DNA of 64,000 bases from Saccharibacillus deserti (GTDB taxonomy: Bacteria; Bacillota; Bacilli; Paenibacillales; Paenibacillaceae): the NCBI RefSeq assembly GCF_013618475.1, contig NZ_JABJVN010000003.1, positions 62,001-126,000 of the forward strand, read 5' to 3'. Positions within the stretch are counted from its first letter, which is position 1. Each line of letters starts with the position of its first letter. Of the stretch, positions 47,844 through 57,034 are shown one piece after another. The notes beneath the pieces were generated by a model that worked only from the letters and a program-made list of their open reading frames with translations, was not told the DNA's origin and did no database searches. The translations under genes and the position numbers were made by a program.

Positions 47844-50108
47844 TTGAAACGTTTCCCGATGACGCTGCAGCTGGCCTGCATTTTGTTCATCGTCATGGTC
47901 ATCCCGGCCAGCATTTTGACGTGGTACAGCGGCGAACAGAGCCTGCGAAGCTCGCAGCGGGAGATCGCGGAGTCTTCGCTGGCCGAGCTGGTCGCCGGGC
48001 GCCGGCTGAACGAGAGTGCGCTCAACAGCCTGTCGCAGGATACGGTCCGTTTGTCCGCTACCGGCACATTCGACCGGATTCGTCCGTTCCCGGCTTATGC
48101 GGATCTGAGCGCGGATTACGGCAATATCAGCCGCGCGATGGCGGTGATGAGGGAGCTGACGAACCTGAACCGGAGAGCGGAAGGGGTCTATTCGTCCTTT
48201 TTCTATCTGGAGGATTCGGATTATGTCGTCTCGACGGACAAGAGCATTACCCCGCTGAGCCGGTACGAGCCGATCGATTGGGTGGAAGATGCGCTCAAAG
48301 ACCAGCAGGGAATCGGAGGAGTCTGGTATGCGCGTACGCTGCAGTCCGGCGTCCCGGTCGTCTCGTACGTGCTGCCGCTCAGCCGGCTGTCGACGACAAC
48401 GCGAGGCATGATCGTCGTCAATCTGCGGGAAAGCCAGCTTGAAGACTACCTGTCTTCATCCAACGCGGCGAATACCGATTACGCCCTGATCGACGGCAGC
48501 GGTACAGTCATCTCGAACGGGGACAAGAGCCTGCTGCTGACGGGTGCCGACGAACTGCCTTTCTACAAGGAGCTTCGCGGCGAACCGGCCAAGGAAGGGT
48601 ATGCTTTTCGAAAAACGGCCGACGGCGAACAGGTATTGTACGCCTGGACGCATTCGGAACCGTTCGGCTGGACGCATCTGAATACCTATTCCGTACAGGA
48701 AATGCTGACCCGGACGCACGCCCAGCAGCGGGGCATTATTCTGCTGACGGTGGTGGTGATCTTCATCGGCACGTTTGCGACGCTGTTTCTGGCCGCCTGG
48801 GTGTCCCGGCCTGCGCGCGAGCTGGTCCGGCAGTTCAATCTGCGCGGCTATCTGGATCTGCCCGGGCAGAACGAATTCGCTTTTCTGGATACGGCGTTTC
48901 GCCGGATGCAGGATGAGGAATCCAAGCTGCACGGGCTGCTGCGCGAACGCGAACGCGACGCGCGCAGTCTGACGGTGCAGCGGCTGCTCCAGGGCGAAGC
49001 GCACGGTCCGCTGGACGGTATTTTTCCGTATCCGTATTTTGTCGTGGCTTCGATTTCGATCGACGGGTATCGGAAATACGTCACCAAGCACAATTCGGAG
49101 ACGCGCAGCTACCATCGCCATATGCTGTCCGCCGCCTGCGACGTTCTGCTTGAAGACGGTCCGGCCGCGCATTTCCTGTACCGGGGCGACGGGTATTTTG
49201 CACTCGTTCTTAACGATCGCGAAGAAGACGGCGGCCGCGGCGGGCTTCATTCCAAGCTTGAGTCTATTCAGGGCAAAGCGGAAGAGCTGCTCGGTCATAC
49301 GGTTACGGTCGGGGTAAGCGGGCGGGCCGAGTCTTCGGCGCGCGTTCCCGAGCTGGCCGCCGAAGCGCTGGAAGCCGTGAAGCGCCGGATGATCGCGGGC
49401 AGCGGAGGCATTCATTACGGCTGTGCGGAAGAACGCCGCGATCACAAATATATGTACCCCGAGTGCAGCGAGCGCCGCATTCTCAATTTCCTGGACGACG
49501 GACTGCCGGAGCGGATCGAAGCGGAGCTTAAGCGGATCGCGGAAGAAATCCGGGCAGCCGATTATATTTCCCATGACAATATCCTGTTCATCTACAACCA
49601 GTTGGTCGGCGTGACGATCAAACATCTTCAGGAAAGCGGCAGCCAGGCGGCCCGGATTGTTGCCGGCCGCGGCAGCGTCTACTCGACGATCGCTTCTTTC
49701 GATACGCTGGACGATCTTCAGCAGTACGTGCGCGAATTCTATACGGGAATCGTACGGGCGAAGCGGCCGGAGGACGAAGAAGCCGTATCGCACGGGAAAC
49801 GGATCTCGGCTTATCTGCGCGAGCATTTCTGCGAGGAAGTGGTGTTCGAGGATATGGCGCGGGAGATCGGGATCAGCTACTCGTACATGCGCAGAATCGT
49901 GTACGAAGAAACGGGCGCCAGTCTGATCGATTCGCTCAACAAGCTGCGGATCGAGAAAGCGAAGCCGATGCTGCTCGAAGACGAGCGAACCATTGCCGAA
50001 ATTGCGGCGGCTGTCGGGTACGAAAACGCGCGCAGCTTCAACCGCTTTTTCCAGAAGTTCGAAGGCATGCCGCCGAGCGCGTACAAAAGCCGGAATCGGG
50101 TATCGTGA
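47844..50108 (+). CDS. membrane-bound AraC-family regulator (YtdP/YesS-like)
   Basis: A 754-aa regulator with two membrane spans (about 8-28 and 288-310) enclosing an extracytoplasmic Cache-like sensing domain (30-285). A cytosolic linker (LRERERDARSLTVQRLLQGE) and central region follow, and a C-terminal AraC HTH pair lies at about 655-750 (ISAYLREHFCEEVVFEDMAREIGISYSYMRRIVYEETGASLIDSLNKLRIEKAKPML; TIAEIAAAVGYENARSFNRFFQKFEGMPPSAYK). Size and layout match B. subtilis YtdP and YesS, which govern pectin/rhamnogalacturonan genes. The start is TTG behind GGAGGGG. The two permeases and binding lipoprotein directly downstream are its likely targets, and a cre site is upstream. Confidence 0.88.
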   Translation: MKRFPMTLQLACILFIVMVIPASILTWYSGEQSLRSSQREIAESSLAELVAGRRLNESALNSLSQDTVRLSATGTFDRIRPFPAYADLSADYGNISRAMAVMRELTNLNRRAEGVYSSFFYLEDSDYVVSTDKSITPLSRYEPIDWVEDALKDQQGIGGVWYARTLQSGVPVVSYVLPLSRLSTTTRGMIVVNLRESQLEDYLSSSNAANTDYALIDGSGTVISNGDKSLLLTGADELPFYKELRGEPAKEGYAFRKTADGEQVLYAWTHSEPFGWTHLNTYSVQEMLTRTHAQQRGIILLTVVVIFIGTFATLFLAAWVSRPARELVRQFNLRGYLDLPGQNEFAFLDTAFRRMQDEESKLHGLLRERERDARSLTVQRLLQGEAHGPLDGIFPYPYFVVASISIDGYRKYVTKHNSETRSYHRHMLSAACDVLLEDGPAAHFLYRGDGYFALVLNDREEDGGRGGLHSKLESIQGKAEELLGHTVTVGVSGRAESSARVPELAAEALEAVKRRMIAGSGGIHYGCAEERRDHKYMYPECSERRILNFLDDGLPERIEAELKRIAEEIRAADYISHDNILFIYNQLVGVTIKHLQESGSQAARIVAGRGSVYSTIASFDTLDDLQQYVREFYTGIVRAKRPEDEEAVSHGKRISAYLREHFCEEVVFEDMAREIGISYSYMRRIVYEETGASLIDSLNKLRIEKAKPMLLEDERTIAEIAAAVGYENARSFNRFFQKFEGMPPSAYKSRNRVS

Positions 50109-50115
50109 GGCAGCC

Positions 50116-50197
50116 GCCATTTTTGATCCGAGTATCCAATACTGATCTTAAACACGTCCGGAAACCTTATAACGGCGGGCTTGGGATCAAAAATGGC
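50116..50197. repeat. 14-bp perfect inverted repeat between regulator and permease genes
   Basis: GCCATTTTTGATCC (50116-50129) and GGATCAAAAATGGC (50184-50197) are exact inverted copies 54 bp apart. No T tract follows. They could form a long stem-loop in the transcript or be regulator-binding half-sites for the transport operon. Confidence 0.8.
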
Positions 50198-50297
50198 CCT
50201 TATCATCAACACTCGTCGTTTACCGATCCTAGGAGCGGGCGCTATGCTGGGCACATCTCCGGCGACGGATGGTAAAAAGCAGACGGGAGGTGACAAC

Positions 50298-51260
50298 ATG
50301 AAGGGAATCAGTATGGCCAAACCCAAAAATGAAACCGCTTTACCGAAAAAAGACCGCTACGGAATGCTGTACTATCTGCGGCGCGACTGGCAGCTGTACG
50401 TGCTTCTTGTTCTTCCGCTGGCGCTGGTGCTTCTCTTCAAATACACGCCGCTTGCGGGTCTTGTCCTGGCCTTCAAGGACTACAAGATCGCCAAGGGCTT
50501 TTGGGGAAGCGAATGGGTCGGGATGGAAGTCTTTCGGGAATTGTTCGCCAAGCCGGACTTTGCCCGGGCCGTACGCAATACGCTGCTGCTCAACATTATG
50601 GATCTGATCTTCAGCTTTACGGTGCCGATCTTCCTGGCGCTGCTGCTGCATGAGGTCAAGAACGTTCTGTTCAAGCGGGTCAACCAGACGCTGCTGTATC
50701 TGCCGCACTTTCTGTCTTGGGTCATCGTGGGAGCGATGGCGTACCAGCTGCTCGGCGAAGGCAACGGCATGATCAACAATCTGATCGTGACGCTGGGCGG
50801 AGACCGGATTCCGTTCCTGCAGGAAGACATGAACTGGCTCATCAGCTATCTGGCGATCGGTATCTGGCAAAGTATGGGCTGGGGCACGATCATCTATCTG
50901 GCCGCGATGAGCAGTATCAATCCGGAAATGTACGAAGCGGCCACTGTCGACGGCGCAAACCGCTGGCGCAAAATGTGGAACATCACGCTGCCTTCGATCC
51001 GGCCGACCATCGTGACTCTGCTGATCATGAGCCTGGGCGGCGTCATGGGCGGTTCGTTCGAACGGATCTTCTCGCTCCTGAACCGGGCTACGACCGAATT
51101 TACGACTACGATCCCGGTACTGGTGTACCGCTGGGGGATCGAGGGCGGAGACATCAGCCGCGCAACCGCACTGGGACTGTTCCAGGCGCTGATCGGATTG
51201 GTGCTTGTGCTGACGGCCGACCGGGTCGCCAAGAAAATGGGCGAAGACGGATTGCTGTAA
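50298..51260 (+). CDS. sugar ABC transporter permease (YteP/LplB-like)
   Basis: A 320-aa polytopic permease of the CUT1 type with six main membrane helices and the EAA loop YEAATVDGANRWRKMWNITLPSIRPT. It starts with YLRRDWQLYVLLVLPLALVLLFKYTPLAGLVLAFKDY, typical of the LplB/YteP family. GGGAGG lies 8 nt before the ATG at 50298; a longer frame to 50181 would overlap the inverted repeat and has no ribosome site. It pairs with the next permease and the lipoprotein. The ATPase must come from elsewhere (MsmX-type shared ATPase). Confidence 0.88.
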   Translation: MKGISMAKPKNETALPKKDRYGMLYYLRRDWQLYVLLVLPLALVLLFKYTPLAGLVLAFKDYKIAKGFWGSEWVGMEVFRELFAKPDFARAVRNTLLLNIMDLIFSFTVPIFLALLLHEVKNVLFKRVNQTLLYLPHFLSWVIVGAMAYQLLGEGNGMINNLIVTLGGDRIPFLQEDMNWLISYLAIGIWQSMGWGTIIYLAAMSSINPEMYEAATVDGANRWRKMWNITLPSIRPTIVTLLIMSLGGVMGGSFERIFSLLNRATTEFTTTIPVLVYRWGIEGGDISRATALGLFQALIGLVLVLTADRVAKKMGEDGLL

Positions 51261-51301
51261 TCCGGGCATCCGAATCTACCTTCGAAGAAAGGAGCAACAC
51301 G

Positions 51302-52198
51302 ATGAAAGCCGCAAAATCCCTTCCGGTCGGCAGCAAGAAGCGCTTCGATGTCTGGGGGTTCGTGATCCATGCCGCATTGGTGGTCATTTCCCTCGTCTGT
51401 CTGCTGCCTTATATGCATATCGTCGCCAAGTCGTTCAGCGAAGATGCTTACGTCATCGCGAACAAAGTCTTCCTGCTGCCCAAAGGATTCTCGCTCGAGG
51501 CGTACGCCAAGATTTTCGCCGATGCCAGTATTCTCCGCTCGCTCTACGTCTCGGTGACCGTCACCGTTCTGTTCACCATCCTCGGGATGGTCGTCACGGT
51601 GTGTGCGGCATATCCGCTGTCCCGCAGACAGCTCAAAGGCCGTTCGACCCTGACCTTCATCTTCTTGTTCACCATGTACTTCAGCGGCGGGATCATTCCC
51701 GAATACATGCTGATCAACAATCTGGGTATGCTCGATACGATGTGGTCGCTGGTGCTGCCGCTGTCGTTCAGCGCCTTCAATCTGTTGATCATGAAAACGA
51801 CGTTCACCCACAGCGTGCCGGTCAGCCTGGAGGAATCCGCGCGGATCGACGGAGCCGGACACTTCCGGATCCTCTGGAGTATCGTGCTGCCTCTGTCCAA
51901 GCCGATTCTGGCCACCTTGTCGCTCTTCTACGCGGTCGGGCGCTGGAACGCTTACCAGGACGCGCTGTTCTATATCAAACATAATGTCGATCTGCGCCCG
52001 CTGCAGTTGAAACTGTATTATCTGATTGTCCAGGCGACCGAGAGCTTCCAGCTTGAGGCAACCGAAGTGACACTGAGCAATCCCGAAGTCATGAAAGCGG
52101 CGGTGGTCGTATTCGCGACGATTCCGATCATCTGTATCTATCCGTTCGTGCAGAAGTATTTCGTTCAGGGCACCATGTTGGGCGCGGTGAAAGAATAG
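51302..52198 (+). CDS. sugar ABC transporter permease (YtcP/LplC-like)
   Basis: A 298-aa second CUT1 permease with six helices and EAA loop EESARIDGAGHFRILWSIVLPLSKPILATL. The opening (VIHAALVVISLVCLLPYMHIVAKSFSEDAYVIANKVFLLPKGFSLEAY) is that of YtcP/LplC proteins. AAAGGAG precedes the ATG. It lies 41 nt behind the first permease and 37 nt before the binding lipoprotein, in one operon. Confidence 0.9.
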   Translation: MKAAKSLPVGSKKRFDVWGFVIHAALVVISLVCLLPYMHIVAKSFSEDAYVIANKVFLLPKGFSLEAYAKIFADASILRSLYVSVTVTVLFTILGMVVTVCAAYPLSRRQLKGRSTLTFIFLFTMYFSGGIIPEYMLINNLGMLDTMWSLVLPLSFSAFNLLIMKTTFTHSVPVSLEESARIDGAGHFRILWSIVLPLSKPILATLSLFYAVGRWNAYQDALFYIKHNVDLRPLQLKLYYLIVQATESFQLEATEVTLSNPEVMKAAVVVFATIPIICIYPFVQKYFVQGTMLGAVKE

Positions 52199-52235
52199 GC
52201 ATAACTTTTTGAAGAAAAATGGAGGGGGTCTGGCG

Positions 52236-53861
52236 ATGAGTCGAAAGGAAAGAAAAGCTTCGCTGTTCGTGACGGGTCTTGCGCTGGTCGGAATGTTGGC
52301 GGGATGTACGGGAGGAGGCGGCAGGGAAGCGGCGAGTTCTCCGGCTGCGGAGACACCGGCCGAAGGGTTCGCGGATTATTCCAAAGGCTTCCCCGAGAAA
52401 GTCAGTCTGGATATCCCCGTCTACGAGCGTGCTTTTGAAGGATGGAACGTGACGGACAACTTCTATACCCGCTGGATCCAAAAGGAATTCGGCGACAAGT
52501 ACAATGTAAGCGTTAACTTTGTGCCGATTACCCGCAGCAGCGAAGTGACGGATTTCGAGCAGCTGCTGGCTTCGCACAAAGCGCCGGATATCATTTTCCA
52601 CTACGACATGCCCCAGGCGCTTGCCTATTACGGCGAAGAAGTGCTCCAGGAGCTGAACCATGAAGAAGTGGAGCATTACGCCCCCACTTACTGGAAGAAC
52701 ATGGGGGAGACGATCAAGCAGTACGGCACCATCGACGAGAAGAACACCTTCGTCTTCGCTTCGCGTCCGAATGCGGACAACTTTACGAGCATCATCCGCA
52801 AAGACTGGGTCGAGCAGGTAGGGATGAAGACGGAAGATCTGACCTCGCTCGAAAAATACAACGAGATGCTGGAAAAGTGGAAAGAAGCGGGGCTCGGCAC
52901 GACGGGCGGCAGCTTGATCCAGAACTCGTTCAACTACAATTATGCCTTCCGCGACTGGCCGTTCGACGAGAAATACCGGGCGCTGTACTCCGACCTGTCC
53001 GTAGCGGATTTCACGACGGCCGACACGGAACGCTATCTGCGCAATCTGAATTATCAATATAACAACGGTCTGATCGACCGGGAATTCTACCTGCGCGACG
53101 ACGATTCCAAGACCAAGGCGGAGTTCGTGGCGGGCAAAACGGGCACCTACAGCACGTATCTGACCAATAACACGGATGTGTTCGAAGCGACGCTGAAAAA
53201 CAACCCGAAAGCCGAATTCGCGATCGTGCCTCCGTATGCGGGAGTACCCGAAGGCCGGGAGCCCCAAGGACGCGCTTACTGGCCGTTCGGCATGATTATG
53301 GGCATCAACTACGAGTCGACCGACATGGAACGGGCGGCCGTATGGATGTACCTGGATTGGATGAGCCAGCCGGAGAATCTGTTCCTGCTGCAGAACGGGG
53401 TCGAAGGACAGAACTACAAGCTGGATGCGGAAGGCATCGCCGTACGCGATCCCGAGTTCAAAGGCGAATCCGTACTGGCGCAGAACAACAACAAAGACTA
53501 TTGGGCGCTTGTGACCGAAACGGCGCAGTACCCGGACCCGGAAACGACGCTTGCGGCCAACAAACGGAACTGGTCGCCGCCGGGACACGAGTATCTGGTC
53601 GAAGATCTGGTCAAATACTATAACGAAACCGAAGAATTCCGTACGCCGGACGCGCTGTACACGGTCGTGCTCGAGAACGTGAACGATTACAAAGCCGATC
53701 TCAACGTCCTGTTCCAGGAATTGTACCTCAAAGTCGCGCTGGCTCCGGAAGACCAGTTCGACAAGCTGTACGAGGAAGCGAAGCGGCAGTATCTGGACGC
53801 GGGCTATCAGGAGATTCTGGACGAAAAGCAGGAAGCGATCGACGCGGGAAGCTATCAATAA
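52236..53861 (+). CDS. extracellular sugar-binding lipoprotein (YtcQ/LplA-like)
   Basis: A 541-aa lipoprotein. The signal sequence ends in lipobox LAGC (Cys about residue 24), followed by a Gly/Ser/Ala linker. The bulk is a large family-1 solute-binding domain of YtcQ/LplA type, larger than ordinary maltose-binding proteins. Given its neighbours it probably delivers pectin or rhamnogalacturonan oligosaccharides to the two permeases. GGAGGGGG is upstream of the ATG at 52236. A TTG frame at 52209 is less likely. A second cre-like sequence (ATGTAAGCGTTAACT, 52505-52519) lies within the coding region and may be accidental. Confidence 0.88.
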   Translation: MSRKERKASLFVTGLALVGMLAGCTGGGGREAASSPAAETPAEGFADYSKGFPEKVSLDIPVYERAFEGWNVTDNFYTRWIQKEFGDKYNVSVNFVPITRSSEVTDFEQLLASHKAPDIIFHYDMPQALAYYGEEVLQELNHEEVEHYAPTYWKNMGETIKQYGTIDEKNTFVFASRPNADNFTSIIRKDWVEQVGMKTEDLTSLEKYNEMLEKWKEAGLGTTGGSLIQNSFNYNYAFRDWPFDEKYRALYSDLSVADFTTADTERYLRNLNYQYNNGLIDREFYLRDDDSKTKAEFVAGKTGTYSTYLTNNTDVFEATLKNNPKAEFAIVPPYAGVPEGREPQGRAYWPFGMIMGINYESTDMERAAVWMYLDWMSQPENLFLLQNGVEGQNYKLDAEGIAVRDPEFKGESVLAQNNNKDYWALVTETAQYPDPETTLAANKRNWSPPGHEYLVEDLVKYYNETEEFRTPDALYTVVLENVNDYKADLNVLFQELYLKVALAPEDQFDKLYEEAKRQYLDAGYQEILDEKQEAIDAGSYQ

Positions 53862-53958
53862 GGACGAAGCGGAAGACTGGCGGCCGCAAAGCGATATCGT
53901 CAAGTCCGGCCCGAAGCTGGAAGTCGGGCAATCCAATAAATAGCTAAACAGCGATCCT

Positions 53959-53993
53959 CGACCGGTGGAAACTTTCCGCCGGTCGATTTGTTG
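53959..53993 (+). terminator. terminator of the sugar transport operon
   Basis: CGACCGG pairs with CCGGTCG around a GGAAA/TTTCC extension, followed by a short TTTG tail that merges into the next promoter. Confidence 0.7.
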
Positions 53994-54020
53994 TGAGGAA
54001 GGCTGCGGATTGACTATAAT
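53991..54020 (+). promoter_or_regulatory. promoter of the 5-oxoprolinase operon
   Basis: TTGTGA (53991-53996), an 18-bp spacer and a perfect TATAAT (54015-54020) lie 33 nt before pxpA. Confidence 0.7.
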
Positions 54021-54052
54021 CGACTTGACATGTACCGAGAGGAGGAAGCGCA

Positions 54053-54850
54053 ATGAGCCTGATCGATTTGAACTGCGATCTCGGAGAAAGCTTCGGCGCC
54101 TATACGCTGGGGCGCGACGCCGAGATTCTGCCGTATGTCACTTCCGCCAATATCGCCTGCGGCTTCCACGCCGGAGACCCCGGCGTCATGCGGCGCACGG
54201 TTCGTCTGGCGCTGGATCGGGGAACGGCGGTCGGTGCCCATCCGGGACTGCCCGATCTGGCCGGGTTCGGCCGGCGGAATCTGGCGGTCTCGCCGGAAGA
54301 AGCCTACGATCTGACGGTGTACCAGATCGGAGCGCTGGAAGCGTTCGTCCGCTCGGAAGGCGGCAGGCTTCGCCACGTGAAGCCGCACGGGGCGTTGTAC
54401 AATATGGCCGCGCGCGATGCGGCCCTGGCGGACGCGATTGCCCGCGCGGTCCTGCGCGTCGATTCCCGGCTTGTCCTGTTCGGTCTGTCGGGCAGCGAAC
54501 TGATACGTGCCGGAGAGGAAGCCGGACTCGAGACGGCCGCCGAGGTGTTCGCCGACCGGACCTACCGGTCGGACGGTTCGCTGACGGACAGAAGCCGTCC
54601 GGATGCGCTGATCGCGGACGAAGATCAGGCGGCCGCCCAGGTGCTTCGCCTGATCCGCGAAGGACGGGTGTCCACCGTGGACGGCGAAGAAATCGGGATG
54701 GCCGCCGATACGGTCTGTATTCACGGCGACGGTCCGAACGCGCCGGCATTCGCCCGGCGTATCCGCTTGGCATGCGAGCAGGCGGGAATCCGGGTGTCTG
54801 CGGCCGGGCGGGAGCCGGAGTCGGGCGGCGGTGCGCAGTCCCGCAGCTGA
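54053..54850 (+). CDS. pxpA: 5-oxoprolinase subunit PxpA (LamB/YcsF family)
   Basis: A 265-aa cytosolic subunit of the ATP-dependent 5-oxoprolinase that opens 5-oxoproline (pyroglutamate) to glutamate. It opens with the family signature [14 protein letters not shown] and contains [37 protein letters not shown] and [14 protein letters not shown]. Length is typical. GAGAGGAGG precedes the ATG. The PxpB-PxpC fusion gene follows 57 nt downstream, giving the whole enzyme in one operon that scavenges or detoxifies pyroglutamate. Confidence 0.95.
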   Translation: MSLIDLNCDLGESFGAYTLGRDAEILPYVTSANIACGFHAGDPGVMRRTVRLALDRGTAVGAHPGLPDLAGFGRRNLAVSPEEAYDLTVYQIGALEAFVRSEGGRLRHVKPHGALYNMAARDAALADAIARAVLRVDSRLVLFGLSGSELIRAGEEAGLETAAEVFADRTYRSDGSLTDRSRPDALIADEDQAAAQVLRLIREGRVSTVDGEEIGMAADTVCIHGDGPNAPAFARRIRLACEQAGIRVSAAGREPESGGGAQSRS

Positions 54851-54907
54851 CAGCGTTATCTGTGTCTGCGCCGGAATTGCACAGCGGAAAAGGGAGGAGA
54901 GTCTGAC

Positions 54908-56803
54908 ATGATGAATATCGAATCTGGCGAAGCGGAATCGCCGCTGCGCGCCATGCCCCGGATCGAGCCTTACGGCGAATGCGCGATGCGTATCGCGTGG
55001 GAAGGAGGAATCCACCCCGAGATCCGCCGCCGTGTCCGGGCATTGAGCGAAGATCTTGAAGAGCGGCCGTTCCCGGGGATGATCGAATGCGTGCCCGCCT
55101 ACTCCTGCGTGACGGTGTTCTACGATCCGCTTGAGGTCCGGGCCGCCCGCGTACGGGGGATGTTCGGGGACGAGGCATCGGCCGGCCAGGGTCCGGTATA
55201 CCGAACCTTGGCCGGCCTGCTGGAGAAGCGGGCGGCAGAGGTTGTACTGACGGCCGAGGAAGAAGTCCGCACCGTGGAGATTCCGGTATGCTACGGCGGC
55301 GAGTACGGACCCGATCTTGAAGAAGTCGCCGCGCTTGCGGGGATAACGCCGGATCGGGCTGCGGCGATTCATGCGGGCGGCGAATACGTCGTCTACATGC
55401 TCGGATTCGCTCCCGGGTTCCCTTATCTCGGCGGAATGCCGGAGAGTATCGCCGCTCCCCGGCGTGCAACGCCGCGCGCGGCGATTCCTGCCGGTTCGGT
55501 CGGAATCGCCGGCCGGCAGACCGGCGTCTATCCGCTTGCGACGCCGGGAGGCTGGCAGCTGGTCGGGCGTACGCCGCTGGCGCTGTTTCGTCCGTCGGAG
55601 GAACCGCCGAGCCTGCTGCGTGCCGGAGACCGGGTCCGCTTCCGGCCGATATCGCCGGAAGAGTTCCGATGTCTGGAATCGGAGGGAGGCGGCCGCGTTC
55701 GCGGACCGGTCCCAAAAAATCCGGCCGTGAACGGGCTTACGGACGCGCCCGGCAGGAACCCTGCACTTTTCCCGGCAAACGCTCCGCGCGAAAAGGAACG
55801 ACCAAGCGTGACCGTTCTGAAGCCCGGCCTGCAGACGACCGTGCAGGACCTGGGCCGCGCCGGCTTCCAGAAATACGGCGTGATTGCCGGCGGGGCGGCC
55901 GACCCGTATGCGCTTCGAATCGGCAATGCGCTGGTCGGCAACGAAGAAGGCGCGGCGGCCCTCGAACTGACGCTGAGCGGTGCCGTGCTGCGTTTCGGAC
56001 AAGAGACGCTGATCGCCGTCACGGGCGGCGATTTGTCGCCGAGCGTGAACGGCGCGCCGCTGCCCATGTGGCGCCCGGTGCTTGTGCCGGCAAAGGCCGA
56101 ACTGCGCTTCGGCGCCGTCCAGAGCGGCTGCCGTGCCTATGTGGCCGCGTCCGGCGGCTTCGACGTGCCGTCGGTTATGGGCGGGCGGGGCACGTACCTG
56201 CGGGCCGGTATCGGCGGCTTCCAAGGGCGCGAACTGCGTGCCGGCGACGTTCTGCCGCTGGGTGAACCGGGCGAAGCGGCGCGGCCGTTCGCGTGCAAGC
56301 TGGCCGCCTGCGGCGCAACGCCGTTCGCATCCGTGTCCTGGCACGCGGACAGCCGCTATATTTCGCCGGCTCGGGCCGATCTGGTCGTGCGTGTCATGCG
56401 CGGCCCCGAATACGGCCTCTTCTCGTCCGACAGCCGGGAATCCTGGTGGGGGCACCCGTTCGAAGCGACACCCCGGTGCGACCGGATGGGCTGCCGCCTG
56501 TCCGGCCCTCCGCTGCGGCCGGAACATCCGCTCGAGATGCTGTCCGAAGCCGTAACGGAGGGCACCGTGCAGGTGCCGCCGGACGGTAATCCGATCCTGC
56601 TGCTGGCCGATCGGCAGACGGCCGGCGGATACCCGCGTATCGCCCAAATCGCGGCAGTCGACCTCCCGGCCGCGGCCCAGCTGCGTCCGGGCCAACGAAT
56701 TTCTTTTTGCGAAATTGCGGCGGAGGAAGCCCAACGGCTGCACAGAGAAAAAGAGGATGAGATCCGGGTCATGAAGCGGTTTATAAAGCTTAAATTTCCG
56801 TAA
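54908..56803 (+). CDS. pxpB/pxpC: fused 5-oxoprolinase subunits PxpB and PxpC (KipI-KipA type)
   Basis: A 631-aa fusion of two subunits that are separate in B. subtilis and E. coli. Residues about 15-255 are PxpB/KipI (RIEPYGECAMRIAW; GGEYVVYMLGFAPGFPYLGGMPE; RATPRAAIPAGSVGIAGRQTGVYPLATPGGWQLVGRTPL). After a linker (about 256-300), residues 300-615 are PxpC/KipA, biotin-independent carboxylase-like (VLKPGLQTTVQDLGRAGFQKYGVIAGGAADPYALRIGNALVGN; ILLLADRQTAGGYPRIA). AGGGAGGAGAG precedes the ATG at 54908, and an adjacent ATG at 54911 is equally possible. Both halves look complete, so it should be functional with PxpA. Confidence 0.93.
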   Translation: MMNIESGEAESPLRAMPRIEPYGECAMRIAWEGGIHPEIRRRVRALSEDLEERPFPGMIECVPAYSCVTVFYDPLEVRAARVRGMFGDEASAGQGPVYRTLAGLLEKRAAEVVLTAEEEVRTVEIPVCYGGEYGPDLEEVAALAGITPDRAAAIHAGGEYVVYMLGFAPGFPYLGGMPESIAAPRRATPRAAIPAGSVGIAGRQTGVYPLATPGGWQLVGRTPLALFRPSEEPPSLLRAGDRVRFRPISPEEFRCLESEGGGRVRGPVPKNPAVNGLTDAPGRNPALFPANAPREKERPSVTVLKPGLQTTVQDLGRAGFQKYGVIAGGAADPYALRIGNALVGNEEGAAALELTLSGAVLRFGQETLIAVTGGDLSPSVNGAPLPMWRPVLVPAKAELRFGAVQSGCRAYVAASGGFDVPSVMGGRGTYLRAGIGGFQGRELRAGDVLPLGEPGEAARPFACKLAACGATPFASVSWHADSRYISPARADLVVRVMRGPEYGLFSSDSRESWWGHPFEATPRCDRMGCRLSGPPLRPEHPLEMLSEAVTEGTVQVPPDGNPILLLADRQTAGGYPRIAQIAAVDLPAAAQLRPGQRISFCEIAAEEAQRLHREKEDEIRVMKRFIKLKFP

Positions 56804-57034
56804 AATCCGATTTGAAGGACGTTTTTGACAAAGGACATCCTTTTTTTTGCAAAAATAAAGACGGTTCGGCTATGTTCGCGCAATTATCAAATGATAGAAT
56901 GAAAAGGAAGTCGAACGCCAAAATGAAAACCTTCGCCGAGCTGCGCTTCGGCATTCGATAGGAAAACCGAAAAGGGCTCGACGGCGTCATCTCGGGCGCG
57001 GACGATGACCCATGAATCGGAAAGGACGGGCATC

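Noticed and set aside
52505-52519. cre-like ATGTAAGCGTTAACT inside the sugar-binding lipoprotein gene
   Set aside because: It matches the consensus, but it encodes ordinary residues (NVSVN). An intragenic role cannot be told from chance, so it is only mentioned in the gene entry.
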